Shown: positions 1-11,676, numbered from the stretch's first letter. The stretch: DNA of 64,000 nt from Agriotes lineatus (GCA_940337035.1 CALNHX010003291.1:1-64000), one strand, 5' to 3'. Translations and numbers: made by a program. The notes: a model not told the origin generated them from the letters alone.

Positions 1-199
1 TTTCTCTTCAGTCAACTCTTTCGTTTTCTTCTTTTCGGAATCCCTTGTAACTCCTACGTTTATCACAACTTGCTTAATACAATCTAAAACGGGTCTTCCT
101 AAAGCATTCTTCCCCTGTATAGGGTCTTCTAATACATTAAAATGAAATGTATAATTACATGACCTGTTCATTGGTGTCGTCTACTTTCTAAAATTTTTA

Positions 200-420
200 A
201 GAAAGATCTATCTCCCCTATTCTTTGGTACACTTCCTGGTTGTTAATTTTCCTGTCCATTTTATTTTCAGTCTGCGTCTCCAACACCACATATCAAAGGC
301 TTCGAGGGATTTTCGGTTTTTTTTCAGCAACCACGTTTTCGAACCATAGACGGCTATGCTCCATATGCAATTTTTAACTATTTTCTTGTTATCTCACTCA
401 TGTTGGTCTTAGCATCTCTT
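200..420 (-). pseudogene. RTE-like LINE reverse transcriptase, 3' fragment
   Basis: Read on the minus strand, this stretch encodes a short piece resembling the region after the reverse-transcriptase palm of RTE-clade LINEs: a YGS-x-TW motif followed by a MWCWRR-type motif. Both are hallmarks of craniofacial-development-protein-2-like RTE ORFs in insects. No start, palm or 3' tail is visible and the frame breaks on both sides, so this is a 5'- and 3'-truncated relic. The family call rests on the motif order alone. Confidence 0.55.
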
Positions 421-485
421 ATTCTTTATTTTAAGTATTTTTTCATTTTTTTTTATTTTACTTCCTATGCGTGGTAAACATTTCA

Positions 486-965
486 TATAAGAATGTTATC
501 GAGGCAAGTGGTTGGGAATTGGTTGAAGGTACTAAAATGGAATTAAATGCCCATAGTCATAAAAATATGAATGGTGAAATAGATGGAAGATCAATTACGC
601 TTGGCAATGGTTAAATTGAATGGTATGTGTGTTTTGATAATGGGAAATGCACCGTATTATTCAATAATAATTGATAAACCACAAACTTTAAGTTGCAGTA
701 AGGTAGAGATAGAGGAATCGCTATAGAAGAATGGTATGTACTATGATCAGGAAAGTACGAAAAAGTTGTTGTGGGACAGTATCAAACCTTGTTTGGAAGC
801 TCTACTTAAAACACACGGGCATTAAATTTTTAGATTACCTCCATATCATTGCATTATAATCTTACAGAGATTGCATTGCAGAACTTATTATAATAAGTAT
901 ATACAATTTCAATTTGAATTAAAACATCTAGTTGCAAATTTACGGCAAAAAGCCCTAGCTAATTC
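486..965 (+). pseudogene. Tc1/mariner-superfamily DDE transposase relic
   Basis: The plus strand carries a decayed DDE transposase of the insect type whose catalytic core reads DNAPYHS followed later by LPPYHC. Here NAPYYS is visible near 646-663, with the preceding catalytic Asp changed to Gly, and LPPYHC near 832-852, after which the catalytic Glu region is lost. Several stops and a frame break interrupt it. No terminal inverted repeats were found. The family call is from motif recognition; inactivity follows from the stops and the lost Asp and Glu. Confidence 0.55.
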
Positions 966-1584
966 TGCTAGGGATGTATGAAAAAATTCTGCTGTGTTGC
1001 AATAGCATTCCTTCCATTACAATTGCCTTGCTGAATCTGATTTAGAATTAGAAAGTCGTAACTGTCTGATTTGTTCATATCATTTTGAACAGTCTTGCTT
1101 TGCATGTAGCCTAGTTGTTTCATTTGCACATCAATTCACCTTAAAAACTCATTTGAAATCCATCGCTTGTTTGTCGGTGGGTAACAGATCTATTTATCAC
1201 ATCTTGATTATTTCCACTGCCTTGAGCTCTCCTTGAATAGCTGGGTCCATTTCGCAGGACCTGAAACAGTTTCTTCTCGATGTTTTGGAATGCAGCTTCA
1301 CATTGATCTCGCACAGTTTGTAAGTTGTTTCTATGTCTCAAGTGATATATTTCGACTTGATCTTCTGTCACTTCAATCATATAATCTTTCTGTAGGTTGG
1401 AATTTTTTAAGCTAGGACTTACTTCTCACACGTTATTGCTGATAGGAAAAAAAATATATATTCGTTCTTGGTACAGCATCTTTATCTTATTTGCGATTTT
1501 AAATTTCTTCTTTTGGGATTGAATAACTCTTAAGTTGTTGACTCACTTCTGAACTCCGGATTTTACAGTTTGCTCATGACACTC
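966..1584. other. Unassigned stretch with a 79-codon minus-strand ORF
   Basis: The only notable open frame is on the minus strand at 1141-1380 (79 codons, hydrophilic, rich in N, Q, R and E, no recognised motif). It may be a fragment of a gag or transposon accessory ORF but nothing identifies it. The rest is AT-rich sequence with no structure that I can assign. Confidence 0.25.
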
Positions 1585-1771
1585 ACAGCCGTATTCATAG
1601 TCGTTCGCCAGCGGCTCGCCGGCGAGTCGCCGGAGTTTCGTTATGAATAGTATGTTGGCGGCACTGTACGTCTATGTCAAATTCACGTACAGTGCCGCCA
1701 ACATACTATTCATAACGAAACTCCGGCGACTCGCCGGCGAACCGCTGGCGAACGACTATGAATACGGCTGT
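1585..1771. mobile_element. Fold-back MITE, compact copy (family FB-1)
   Basis: A 187-bp near-perfect palindrome. The left end begins ACAGCCGTATTCATAG and the right end is its reverse complement; the arms also contain TTCGCCAGCGG and TATGTTGGCGGCACTGTACG. The two arms meet almost directly, so the element is a hairpin without internal sequence. A longer copy with an internal spacer lies at 17719-17982, and decayed parts lie at 13930-13992 and 16021-16150. It is non-coding and was presumably moved by a DDE transposase in trans. Confidence 0.85.
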
Positions 1772-1802
1772 AAGACACGCCGGTTTTCAGTTATATCTTT
1801 TA

Positions 1803-2555
1803 CTTGCCTAGCCTAAAATACGAAGGAAATATTGTAATGGCGAATAAATACCCTTTTAAAATTTCTTCCGATCTTCCCGTTTCAGGGTCCCTAGATGACG
1901 ATAAAAACAGGTTTTGTCAATTTTCGTCTGTTTGTGTGTCTCTCTACATGTCTGTCTGTCTATCTGTTAACGATATAGCTCAAAAACTATTTGTTGGAAT
2001 AATACGATATTATGCATGCGGATTATATGTCTGTCTACCTGGCATGAAACAAAAAACTATCGGACAAAGACACAGGGTGAGCACCTTTAAAAGATAAGAC
2101 CTTGTCTATTTTGGTTTTATTAAGGATTAGATAAAAGTATTAATTTGCACATAGCTCAGGATTTGCCCGTAACAAAAATGGGTCTCAACAGATACAGGGT
2201 AGTTGTAAAAAGCAAAGATGGGCAAGAATACGCAACGCAGTAACTGCACGGCGATATTAGGCACACCTCCGTAGCAGTATACAATCGACGAGTGCATTGC
2301 TCGCGGCCTACTTGCATCTCTTTGAAATGTTTTCCGTAAATGGTGAAATCGAATCGCGCTTGCAATACTTTTTTTTTAGTCGCAAGTACATTTAATTTGC
2401 ATCACCAAGTGTCTCCGTTTATTGTTTCAGTATTATTAGGACAGTTAAGCTATGTTTACCCTTAGCTGCCTTTGATTCTTCAAAATATTTAATGTCACAA
2501 CTTACACCTGCGGGGGAAGTACAGAGTAAAACCGTTGACAGATTTTTAGCTCTAA
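1803..2555 (+). repeat. ~750-bp interspersed repeat, copy A
   Basis: First of three related copies (see 4736-5432 and the split copy at 2775-3209 plus 4091-4338). Shared landmarks in order are CGAAGGAAATATTGTAAT, TTCTTCCGATCTTC, a GTCTGTCTGTC stretch, ATTATATGTCTGTCTACC, GTGAGCACCTTTAAA, TTAATTTGCACATAG, and a 3' half containing TTTATTGTTTCAGTATTATTA and a GTTGACAG box. Copy A diverges from the others in its middle (2200-2380). There are open frames but no recognised protein; the class (SINE, MITE or fragment of a larger element) is unknown. Confidence 0.75.
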
Positions 2556-2774
2556 CAATTAATTGTATCCTACTCAAATTAATTTCTACACAGCTGAATA
2601 AATTTTCAATCTGAAAACGAGTTTGAAGGTTGTCAATCAAACGCGTAAGAAAAGTTGCTTTCATGTTTGTTGTACACGTTATTTTATGCACAGTGAAATC
2701 TTGTAACTAGGAATGTAGTTAAAACGGAAAGAATTTGCAACTATCAAATTGCCAATTCACAATTTCAATAAAGT

Positions 2775-3209
2775 AGTCAAAAAGTATTTTGAGCATTTTT
2801 TGTTAAATAATCTGTAAAGGGTTTCACTCACAACTTCTCTCGCAAGTAGACGTTGTGACAGTAAACAATTTTAAAAATCAAAGAAAAATAGGGATAAAAA
2901 TATCTTCACGTTGGTAATAATACTGAAACAATAAAAAATATTACCGGCTATGGCTACAGCGCCTGCAAACGCAAATTTGAATCCGGCGGCTCATCTACGA
3001 ACCCATCGAGGACTTCATCCGGCTTTGTGATGCACGGCTGTATTTAACAGAACGGACTTGTTTTTGAAACTTTTTGACTCTTACGAAATTACCCTGTGTC
3101 TGTTGGGTCCCATTTTCGTCAAGTCTAAAGCCTATCCTATGTGCAAATTATGACTTTTATCTATTTTTCAGTTAACGCAAAAATAAAGATATTTTATTTT
3201 TTAAGGTGC
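2775..3209 (-). repeat. Interspersed repeat copy C, 3' half
   Basis: The minus strand matches the second half of the repeat seen in copies A and B: GAGCACCTT, TAATTTGCACATAG, the GC-richer block around the CATCGAGGAC region, GCCGGTAATATTTTT, and the TTTCAGTATTATTACC box. It ends abruptly at 3209/3210, where an RTE LINE has been inserted. The first half of the same copy continues at 4091-4338 in the same orientation. Confidence 0.75.
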
Positions 3210-4090
3210 TTCATCATCATTATTATTATTCATGACATCATTACTGATGTGTTGTAATTCAGCACCATTTATACATTCAATGTATGAACACTACCCTTTA
3301 CTAGTGCTTTCCAGGTTTCCCTGTGCTGGGCCATTTCCATAGCGCTGCCGAGTGATTCGTGTAGCACTCTTTTTGTTATGTCTGACCACCTCAGAGGAGA
3401 TCTACCTCTTCGCCGTTTACCGCATGGTTTTCCCTGGACGATGGTTTCCTCTATATTATCTTGACGGCGAGCAATATGGCCCAGGAATTGAAGTATTCTC
3501 GCATAGACGATACCGGAGAGTCTTTGAGGTGGTTTTATTTTCTTCGCGCTGTCCAGGAAATACGGAGCATTCTGCGCTAACAATACATCTCGAAGGCATC
3601 AATCCTTCGTTTGTCAGCCTCGCGCATAGGAAAACTGGAAACACCATGGTTTGTACGAGTTTTATTTTAACACTGCGCCTGATGTTTCTGTCGGCCCAAA
3701 GTCGGGATAGTTGCATCATAGCTGTTCTGCCCAACTGGATTCTGCGTCTAATTTCTGTTCCACGGTCACCGGAGTTGTTAATAAGAGAGCCCAATTTCTG
3801 GGTGGTGGTTATGTTCCCGTTCCACTATTAATATTTTTGTTTTATTATAGTTGATGCTCAATCCATATTCACTACTCACATCTTCTAATCTCTGTAAAAA
3901 ACCTTGTATTTCCTCTGCACTTTCACCAAATAGTGTAGGCGAACCACAAGTTGGAAATTCCTCGTCCACCGATTAAAGCTCCACCATCCCAGTTTTCCAA
4001 GACTATTCTCATAATGTATTCGGTGTATATATTAAATAAAAGAGGCGAAAGCACACAGCCCTGCCGAGGGCTTCCCTTTTACATACTCGT
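3210..4090 (-). pseudogene. RTE-clade LINE, 5'-truncated, inserted in repeat copy C
   Basis: Minus-strand fragments cover the end of the reverse transcriptase and the C-terminal domain of an RTE-type LINE. In order: the region around the YADD block with LFGESAEEIQGFLQRLE (3778-3969), SLINNSGDRGTEIRRRI and a thumb segment (3456-3794), then FLGHIARR and GRRRGRSPLRW (3269-3583). The pieces lie in different frames, so several frameshifts are present. Its low-coordinate end carries an ATCATCATTATTATTATT simple tract, the expected RTE-type 3' tail. The endonuclease and most of the palm are missing, consistent with 5' truncation on insertion. Confidence 0.75.
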
Positions 4091-4338
4091 ATTTATTTGT
4101 CAGAATTTTTTCGGTTCATGTCAGGTAGACATATTATCCGCATGCAAAATATCGTCTTCCTCCAATAAATAGTTTTTGAGTTATACCACCAGCAGTGTGA
4201 CAGACAGACAGACCGAATTGAGAAAACCTGTTTTTCGGCATCTAGGTACTCTGAAAAGTAAAGATCTGAAGAGATCTAGAAACGTGATTTTTTGCGATTA
4301 CAATACTCCCTTCGTCTTTTAGACGAGGTAAGTAAAAA
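4091..4338 (-). repeat. Interspersed repeat copy C, 5' half
   Basis: On the minus strand this matches the beginning of copies A and B: GACGAAGGGAGTATTGTAAT, the TCTAGATCTCTTCAGATC region, CTAGATGCCG, GTCTGTCTGTCTGTC, CTCAAAAACTATTTATTGG and ATGTCTACCTGACATG. It stops at about 4091, next to the 5' end of the RTE LINE, and resumes at 3209. Confidence 0.75.
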
Positions 4339-4394
4339 AGACTATGCAGAAAACTATGTAGTTCTATCACTTGTATGATCATTTTTATTTAATA

Positions 4395-4735
4395 TTTAAT
4401 AAAATCCGTCTACTATCAAGCGATACAGACATGCAATATCGGAAATCTGTAAACTACTTCACTAAATTTCTTGGTTTGCCACTTTATGTGGTTTACTTAA
4501 TTGATAATCATGTTATATCAAATTATCTATGTCTGTCAAATCTAGCCCATGTATAAGAGCTTTTGCAACCAGTTACCAATTGCTTTATCACTAACGTTTC
4601 CTAAACGTTGATGCCATAGTTTCAATGTTGCACCTGTGGTCACACTGAGTTCATATATTTTAACCCAAAATAATAGTTTTTACAAATTATCTGATTTAGA
4701 AACTGTGCAATCTTTTATGTGCATGCACTTTGAGT
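4395..4735 (-). pseudogene. Ty1/copia GAG-pre-integrase fragment
   Basis: The minus strand reads ATLKLWHQRLGNVSDKAI, the zinc-binding pre-integrase signature LWHxRLGH of Ty1/copia polyproteins, followed by a decayed LDLTDIDN and SKPHKVANQ stretch where the paired cysteines would be expected. Stops and frameshifts are present. It lies between repeat copies C and B and is unrelated in sequence to the copia element at 40515-42498. Confidence 0.6.
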
Positions 4736-5432
4736 TTTTACCTCCTTCGCATAAAAAACGAAGGAAGTATTGTAATAGTGAAACAATTACCTTCCGATAT
4801 TTCTTCCGATCTTCATGTTTCAGGATCCCTAGATGACGAAAAATATGTTTTCTTAATCTGTCTGTCTGTTGGCGGTATAACTCAAAAACTACTTGTTGGA
4901 GGATGACGATATTTTGCATGCAAATTATATGTCTACCTGGCCTAAAACCGAGAAAACTTCGGATAAATATATACAAGCTGAGCACCTTAAAACAGTAAAA
5001 TTTTGTTCATTTCTGTGTTTGTAAGAAACAGATAAAAGTAGTAATTTGCACATAGGTCAGGCTTTACACTTATCGAAAATGAGACACAACAGAGAGACAA
5101 AAGAGTCAAAAAGTTTCATCAATAAGTCTATTCTGTTAAATACAGCCGCTCATCGCAAAACCCGGAGAGGTCCTCGATGGGCCCGTGGATCAGACGCCAC
5201 ATTTAAATTTGCGTTCACAGGCACTGTAGTTCGAATCCCATCGCCGGTAATGTTTTTTTAGTTGAAATTGATTTAATTCGCATTGTCAAGCGTTTCATTT
5301 TATTGTTTCGGTATCATTACGAACGTGAAGATATATATTTTCCTCTATTTTCCTTTGATTTTTAAAATTGTATAGTATCACAACACCACTTGCGATGAAA
5401 GGTGTGAGTAAAGCGCTTGACAGTTTTTTTAT
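4736..5432 (+). repeat. ~700-bp interspersed repeat, copy B
   Basis: The best preserved of the three copies, in the same orientation as copy A. It shows ACGAAGGAAGTATTGTAAT, TTCTTCCGATCTTCATG, ATGACGATATTTTGCATGC, AGCTGAGCACCTTAAAA, GTAATTTGCACATAGG, a GC-richer part (5150-5250) ending GCCGGTAATG, and the shared 3' box TTTATTGTTTCGGTATCATTA. The GC-richer part contains AGTTCGAATCCC, close to a tRNA B box, but no convincing A box was found, so tRNA-SINE ancestry is only a possibility. Confidence 0.75.
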
Positions 5433-6051
5433 TTTGTTCTAGAATCTTCCATTTTTTTTTGTTATTTTTCCTTTATATGAAACATTCATTATTACACTGT
5501 TCTGTTGTTGACAACAATTGCTTATTGGATTTTGTTTGGGCAGAAGCATCGCTTTGCATACTTCATTGTCTTCTATAGCATTGGCCATCAAATTTCCATT
5601 GTCTTTCATGAAGAAACTAAAGAAATAGGTTTATGTCTCGTTGCTGTAGCGACTCAAGAAATTTGTACGAAAGTTCGACAGTGACGCTACAGCGACTAAT
5701 ATACTTTTCGACATATTTGTTCAAGTTAAGTTTCTATCTTCGTTAATCAAATGCGCTGTTAACTTTTAATTGGTTTTACGTTTCATATGTATGAAAAACA
5801 GCATGTGTGCTTACTTAGCAAGTGTAGTATCACTGCAACATTGCATATTTGATCACAGGCCTCTTGAATTTTCTGTGCCAGACCGTGTATCTTTGAGATG
5901 TGGCTTATTATGTAGTAGTGTTATGTTATTCAATATTTGAATAGAGCCTATCATAACAGAAGGGTAGGTTGCTTAGGCATGACGGTCCCCAGATTTAAAT
6001 ATCTGCCATTCCTTCTTATGATAATCTCTGAAATTTCTTTGTGGCGCTTCA
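5433..6051. other. No gene recognised
   Basis: AT-rich sequence without a recognisable coding region. One short imperfect inverted repeat (GTTGCTGTAGCGAC near 5640 and GACGCTACAGCGAC near 5681) is the only structure noted. Confidence 0.4.
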
Positions 6052-6179
6052 ATGATCATCATATTTTGATGGGTATTTCGCCAAACTACAAAATTAAAAC
6101 TATTAAAACATTCGAATCCATTTTTTTAATATTTTTCATTTTGTAGTGTGGCGAACTACCCATAAAAATACAATGATCC
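6052..6179. repeat. Imperfect 42-bp inverted repeat
   Basis: Left arm 6052-6093 and right arm 6138-6179 are imperfect reverse complements centred on an AT-rich spacer. Both contain GGGTA-x-TTCGCCA-x-ACTACAAAAT, and both carry ATGATC at their outer ends. It could be a small MITE, but no flanking duplication is clear. Confidence 0.5.
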
Positions 6180-6339
6180 TTTTGATGGTAATCTATGATA
6201 GAGCAGACTCTCGTGTACCTATCAAATATGGAGGTGAACTACGGGAAAGCGCATCGGGCGCCTCGCTCGAACTCGAGCATCTTTATCATGTCAAGCTGAT
6301 CCATGTATTGTATAAGAGTAAATGGTTCCTACTTTGAAC

Positions 6340-7735
6340 ATTCTCTTTAACTAACAAAACATCATGATATTAACTATTACAGTTAATGTCTTGCTATTTT
6401 GTGTAATTTATTTTAACATCCGAATTCAGATATAATGACCTGTATTTTGTATGCAGATCCCGTTATTAAAATCATGATTACTTGGTTTAACGCCTGCGTG
6501 CTTTTAAAAGTATACTGGAAATTTAGCTGCTGTCGAATTATTCTGTTTAATTTTTAACGCTGTTTCATAGCAAAACGGATCTTAAACAAAAACTATGGTG
6601 GGATTTTGAACTGCTTTTTATGTTATCATATAATTCAATAATAATTGCATGTTCGACTTAATACATGTAGCTGTGAAATGTAACAGTCATATAGCCTCTG
6701 GTTTTGCTTTAGAGTCTGCCATATTAGATTTTTCTTAATGGATCAAGTTCGTAAATGGAATAAAAAAACTTAGCACGTATACATTTTTTTTTATACTTCC
6801 AAAACGGCACTCTTGTAATTAAACCAATTTTAAATTTCTGGGAATGAATCAATTATATTACTGTCGACGTATTGGGGTCTAGTGTCTACGGATGACTTCG
6901 ATTTACAGGAACAAAAGAAGCCGACCGGACACAATTTCATTAACATGTTTAACTACGCAAAAACTTGGAACTAATGGATTTAACTGAGTTAAAATGTTTT
7001 TACTAAATCTATTCATAAGCTTGTAGATTATAAAAACTAAGGATTATTTGATATTCATCAACAAGCTTCTGAAGACGTCCATTATAGCAAAGCGCCTTTA
7101 ATACGACTACGCAAACAACTTTAAGAACTTTTCTTATCTTATTCTTGTATTATGTGCAATAACTAAGACAGTGTTGAGAGGCTAACATTAAATTGAAATG
7201 TTGATGATTTTCTAAGGTAATAGTTTCAGATTAACGAAACATAATGCATTAGCTGATTCTATTGATAGCAGCTACATTTTAATATAAATTTTCCACTTCC
7301 TTGCAAAAGAAAAGTAGTTCTTTCTATTACATATTTTTCAATTTGCTGGCTATTCAGATGCGACTATTCAATCGAATCAAATATATCGCAAAGTGAATTA
7401 CAAGCGTAGGCGGTTACTTTCTGAATATAGTGCAGTGTTGTACTTACTTGCAGCTTTGAAGTACAGAGTTTTAAGTCTACATTTGCTTGGAATATCTACT
7501 GTATTTGCTGGATGTAAACTAATTTCAAGCCAAGAAGAATAAGTCGATATAAGTGTATTTAGTTTGCTACTGTTGTTTAAATTCTGCACTCATGCGCAAC
7601 CAAAGAGCGATAACATTGGCTTTTAATTGAGAGCCAAATGCAGATTTATCAGACTGGTTTCGGTTAATAGAAATGACAATCAAAGCTTGATAGAGGGTAC
7701 GACCGTTACCTAAACATTGATTAACCGATAGATAA
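6340..7735. other. No gene recognised
   Basis: About 1.4 kb of AT-rich sequence. Open frames are short and show no domain motif. No inverted or tandem repeat stood out. It ends at the target duplication of the LTR element. Confidence 0.4.
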
Positions 7736-7740
7736 ATATA

Positions 7741-9096
7741 TTGCTATGTTATGCTAGCTGATAAATTAATTTAAATTATCGTATTACTATTTTGCCCTTT
7801 ATTTTTAACTTTCAATTCAAATCCGTATTTTACAATATTATTAATGAAACTCTCTCAGGTGGTTCGCAATATCTAGTAACCCAATGATTGACTTGTCAAA
7901 TTCTCTTTGTTTAATTGCCAGTTCATTGATTTTCAAAAAAAATTGACACCTAACGTCAAATTAATCAAAATTCAGAACGAATATCAAGGTTTTTACAATA
8001 AGATCTAATATGCAATTCTTTTACCAATCTCTTATGTAAGTATGAAATTCAATTATATTTTTATACCTTCTTACTAGTTATAACTTTTTAAATGTTTCAT
8101 TTAACCTTTTTAAGACACAAACCTGATTTAACACTTTGCTTGTTAATACTGCCAAAATCCTTCCAAGCTGGATCCTCACTCCGACTGCACTCAAACACCT
8201 GCTGGGTCCTTATCCAACTGCATCACCTGCGATGAATGTAAACTCTCAGCATCACCTTATTTCCATCCACTTCAAAACTTCCACATCCTATACTGGATTC
8301 CTGTCGTTGTCCCCTGCTACTGTCAACTTCAAGTATCCTAGCTCCTGTACTGGATTACTGCGGCCCGATCCCTCTCTGGTAAGTGTCAGCATAAATCTTG
8401 TTCCAAATATGAATTTGTCTCTTTTTTAGATGGTCCTACGTCTTCAATGATACCCACAGGTTTTCCAAAAACAATTCGCTGCACGTACTAACCTCTTGAT
8501 TGTGGCTTGTATTCCATTTCTAATGTAGTATCAATAATATCCTCACTCCAAAGCTTGTCCCTTTATTTCTTGTTTTTAATATTTTATTTTTATGTTTCCC
8601 CCTCGAAGATTTTGCTTTTAACCCATATAATTTGCATCAACCATAACATTTACAAATTATACAACATTTATTAATGTTTCTTTATTCGAAAATCACACCC
8701 ATATCAAATTATGTATACATTTTTGAGTTGTTTTTTTAGTAACTAATTAAACAAATTACAAATTATTACTACTAGACACGATTCTTGCTGCCTCCTATAT
8801 ACATTTTTTTTATATAATCAAAACAGATATTTTATTTTAATTATCATAACAGATACATTTTAGTAGTAACCTTGGTATTTATTCCTATTCAGAATTTTCT
8901 TATTACAGATTAAGTTTGAGTAATCAATCATTATGCTATTATTTGACTAACCAATAATAAGAAAGTTAATTTCATTATACTTTAACATGTATTTAGATCC
9001 ATTAATTTGCTTATATCTGACTTCCAAATTTATTTGACTAAACTGTTTCTTTAGTATTCATTTTTAAATTATCAAAGAATATAGTGTATCATAACA
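7741..9096 (-). repeat. 3' LTR
   Basis: Left copy of the 1356-bp LTR, which is the 3' LTR because the coding strand is minus. It shares its full length with 11677-13032. A 97-codon plus-strand frame at 8136-8429 is identical in both LTRs but has no start context or homology, so I treat it as non-coding. Confidence 0.92.
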
Positions 9097-9402
9097 TAAT
9101 TCCTCAATTAAGAAAAACATTTTTAATAAACTCGTTTTATTTCAAATGTATTTTCTTAATTCGTTATTTAATTAATAAATTTTGTAGAACCCATCCAAAT
9201 ATCCTATTATCTAAATTAATAACAATCAACACCTATTTACATCTATCTATTTTAAAATTACTATAGAAACGAAATAATTAACTTTACCAACCAACAACAT
9301 TTTATGCAATATTTACAGATTTTCATGTTTTCTAAGTTTTCGTTATATATGGGTAAATCATTGTAATATGAAATCTTCCTCTAATTCGTCCATCTGTATC
9401 AT

Positions 9403-10059
9403 TTATTTAATTTCATTCCTTACTTGTTCTCTTAATGCAAATGGAATAGGATAAGATTTGCTATTAAAACCTTTCGTTTCGTCAACCTGCAACTTATGAA
9501 TGTATTTCTGTGCTTGTCCTACCTTTTCATTAATAATATCTTTATTTATGTTGATTATTTCTAGTATTCGGCCTTCATATTGCTTATTATTTTCAGCTAT
9601 TTTCAAATCATTCAGCAAAACCCCCTTATAATTATTATCACTCTGTATATCACATATTACATTATTATTAATTATTATACCTTCCTTATACTTCATTGTA
9701 TCTCCAATTTTATCTAATTGAACACACTTATTTTCTCGGCTGACACTATTAGTACAGTTCCAAGATTTTTTTACCCCTTTTAAATGAATACACTTTTGTG
9801 TTCCATCAATATGAATCCCTAATTGCTGAATTACATCAATTCCTAACACCATATCAACAGTGAGACCTTTTATTATAAACAATCTAACAAAATCTTCCCA
9901 TTGATTTATACTTATCTTTACATTTAACACTCGGTTTGTGGTTGATATCTTTCTTTTGGTTGCTGATAGCAAATCTATTTTATTTACTTTAATTATATTC
10001 TTGTACAGGACATCTAAATTATTTAAAATTACTTCCTCATTTATTAAAGATGTGATCAT
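9403..10059 (-). pseudogene. pol: pol fragment: protease C-terminal part and pre-RT linker
   Basis: A 218-codon frame. Around residues 50-85 it resembles the end of a retropepsin (a VLGIDVIQQLGIHID stretch, as in the helix after the flap). The last ~25 residues (SYPIPFALREQVRNEIK) match the linker that precedes the Gypsy reverse transcriptase palm. The catalytic DTG of the protease is not in the frame, and the palm (YxDD), RNase H and integrase are missing. The frame stops exactly where the palm should begin, so the 3' part of pol was deleted. It lies 164 bp downstream of gag. Confidence 0.7.
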
Positions 10060-10223
10060 ATTTCATAATAGAATACTGTCTTCTTTTTAGTAGTACAATG
10101 GCATCATCTATCTTTTAATATTTAATATTCATAACTATTTAAATGCTAAAATACGTGTGGTTCTTCATAAAAAAAATTTTTAAATTACTATTTACATATT
10201 TACAAGTTCCGAGTTTCCTTTTG

Positions 10224-11309
10224 TTATCTTAATACTCTTTTAAAAGTATTTTCAGTAGTCTTTTGAACATCCTTGTCTTCTTTAGATGCTTGTTTTAATT
10301 TTCTTAATTTCATTCCTAACCTTGGTACTTCATTTTGTCTCAGCTTTTCTTTTAACTTCTTTGCTTCCTCCTTTAGTCGTCGTTTAACTGTTTCCTTCTT
10401 TGTTTTCTTCTTATTTTTATTGACATTAACTATATAACCTCCTGTAATTCTTCTTATTTTATAAAATCTATTACATCTTCTTAAATTTCCATTTTGAATT
10501 CCCGTGCCTTCTTGTATTTTCTTCAATGAATCTTCTACCTCTTTTAACTTGGTCGACTGACTTTCTTCTAATGAGTTCACTCTGCTTTTATTATCTTTAA
10601 TTTCTTCTTGCATCTGGTTACTTTGACTTTGTATGTGCTTTAACTTTCCATCTAACTCTTCTTTATCCTGTACTGACTTAGTTTCCATAATCTTTGTTAA
10701 ATTTTCTTCTATCTCTTTGCGTTCCTCCTGTCTTTCTTTTCTCACCTCATTCTTGAGTTCCTCCTTATAACTTCCTAATGTTTCACTCATCTTATTAATT
10801 TGTGCTTGCAATTCTTGCTTATTCTTGATTTGCACCTTATTAAATTCTTCTCTTAATCCCAATATCGATTCTTCCATCCTTTTTGCCTGTTCTTTTTGCT
10901 CCTCAATTGCCTGTTGCAAATCCTTTTTCAACTCTTCTGTATCCTTCTTGCTTATCTCAGCATTTTTCTCAATTTTCTCCGCAGTTTTCTGTATTGACTG
11001 TAGTAATTCTTTCTTCGACCTGTTTTCCCTTTCCTCAGCTTCCCTATTACTTTGCTGCATCATTCTTTCCATTGACTGTAATGATTGCATTTGCATTTGC
11101 TGCATCATTCCCATTATTTGTTTCATCCTGTCATATTTTGCTGTATGTTCTTCCTGTACCCTTACCTGGTCTCCTTGTACTTCCATTTCTAGCTGTCCTT
11201 CTTCACCTTCTACTCCTGCGCTACTCGCCACTACTTCCATCTGTTCTGGTCCTTCTTCTTTCTCTTCTTCCACCTTCTTGCCTTTCCTTGTAACCCTTTT
11301 ATCTGCCAT
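10224..11309 (-). CDS. gag: gag-like coiled-coil protein
   Basis: An open 361-codon frame beginning MADKRVTRKGKK, 367 bp inside the 5' LTR. The protein has an acidic N-terminus, a Met/Gln-rich stretch (about residues 65-90), a long Glu/Lys/Gln-rich region predicted by eye to be coiled coil (about 90-275), and a strongly basic C-terminus. No CCHC zinc knuckle or clear capsid major-homology region is visible, so the centre of gag may also have been deleted. The gag call comes from its place after the primer-binding site and before the pol stub. The frame is intact, and the protein could be made from the LTR promoter. Confidence 0.65.
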   Translation of the reverse strand: MADKRVTRKGKKVEEEKEEGPEQMEVVASSAGVEGEEGQLEMEVQGDQVRVQEEHTAKYDRMKQIMGMMQQMQMQSLQSMERMMQQSNREAEERENRSKKELLQSIQKTAEKIEKNAEISKKDTEELKKDLQQAIEEQKEQAKRMEESILGLREEFNKVQIKNKQELQAQINKMSETLGSYKEELKNEVRKERQEERKEIEENLTKIMETKSVQDKEELDGKLKHIQSQSNQMQEEIKDNKSRVNSLEESQSTKLKEVEDSLKKIQEGTGIQNGNLRRCNRFYKIRRITGGYIVNVNKNKKKTKKETVKRRLKEEAKKLKEKLRQNEVPRLGMKLRKLKQASKEDKDVQKTTENTFKRVLR

Positions 11310-11652
11310 CTTTCAGTTAAATTGTTTAAATATACCTATTTTTTTATTATAACCCTTTATAATGAATCGTATATCTTTATATTTGATTTACCAATTGAAT
11401 CCGTTATCCAATACTTTAGTTACTCAAATTAAATGTCCTATTCTGTTACTCTATTTTTTTTTAAAGAACTTAGTTATGATACCCTTTTACCTTTTTACAA
11501 TTCTGTTCTTTTATTCGTGATTGTTAATTACAAATTAACCATAAACCTGGTTTATCAGCTATATTCAAATAAACGGGTTTGATTGTATTTTCTAATCTTA
11601 CGTTTGACTTTTCAATTACCTGACATTGACAATCTACATCAATTTGCTATGC

Positions 11653-11670
11653 CCTCTCGTTGCGGCGCCA
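11653..11670 (-). promoter_or_regulatory. tRNA primer-binding site
   Basis: On the coding strand, six bases after the 5' LTR, the sequence TGGCGCCGCAACGAGAGG begins with TGG (complement of the tRNA CCA end) and resembles the Lys/Arg-type primer sites of Gypsy elements. The exact tRNA is not assigned. Confidence 0.75.
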
Positions 11671-11676
11671 TAAAAT

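Noticed and set aside
5205..5250. tRNA-like B box AGTTCGAATCCC
   Set aside because: No A box at a proper distance and no cloverleaf. Similar isolated boxes at 13230 and 14785 also fail.
8136..8429. 97-codon plus-strand ORF, identical at 12072-12365
   Set aside because: Both copies lie inside the LTRs, antisense to the element; identity is explained by the LTRs being near-identical, and there is no motif.
10825..11352. Two overlapping Cys/Ser/Leu-rich plus-strand ORFs looking like a membrane protein
   Set aside because: They are exact antisense shadows of the Glu/Lys/Gln-rich gag coiled coil.
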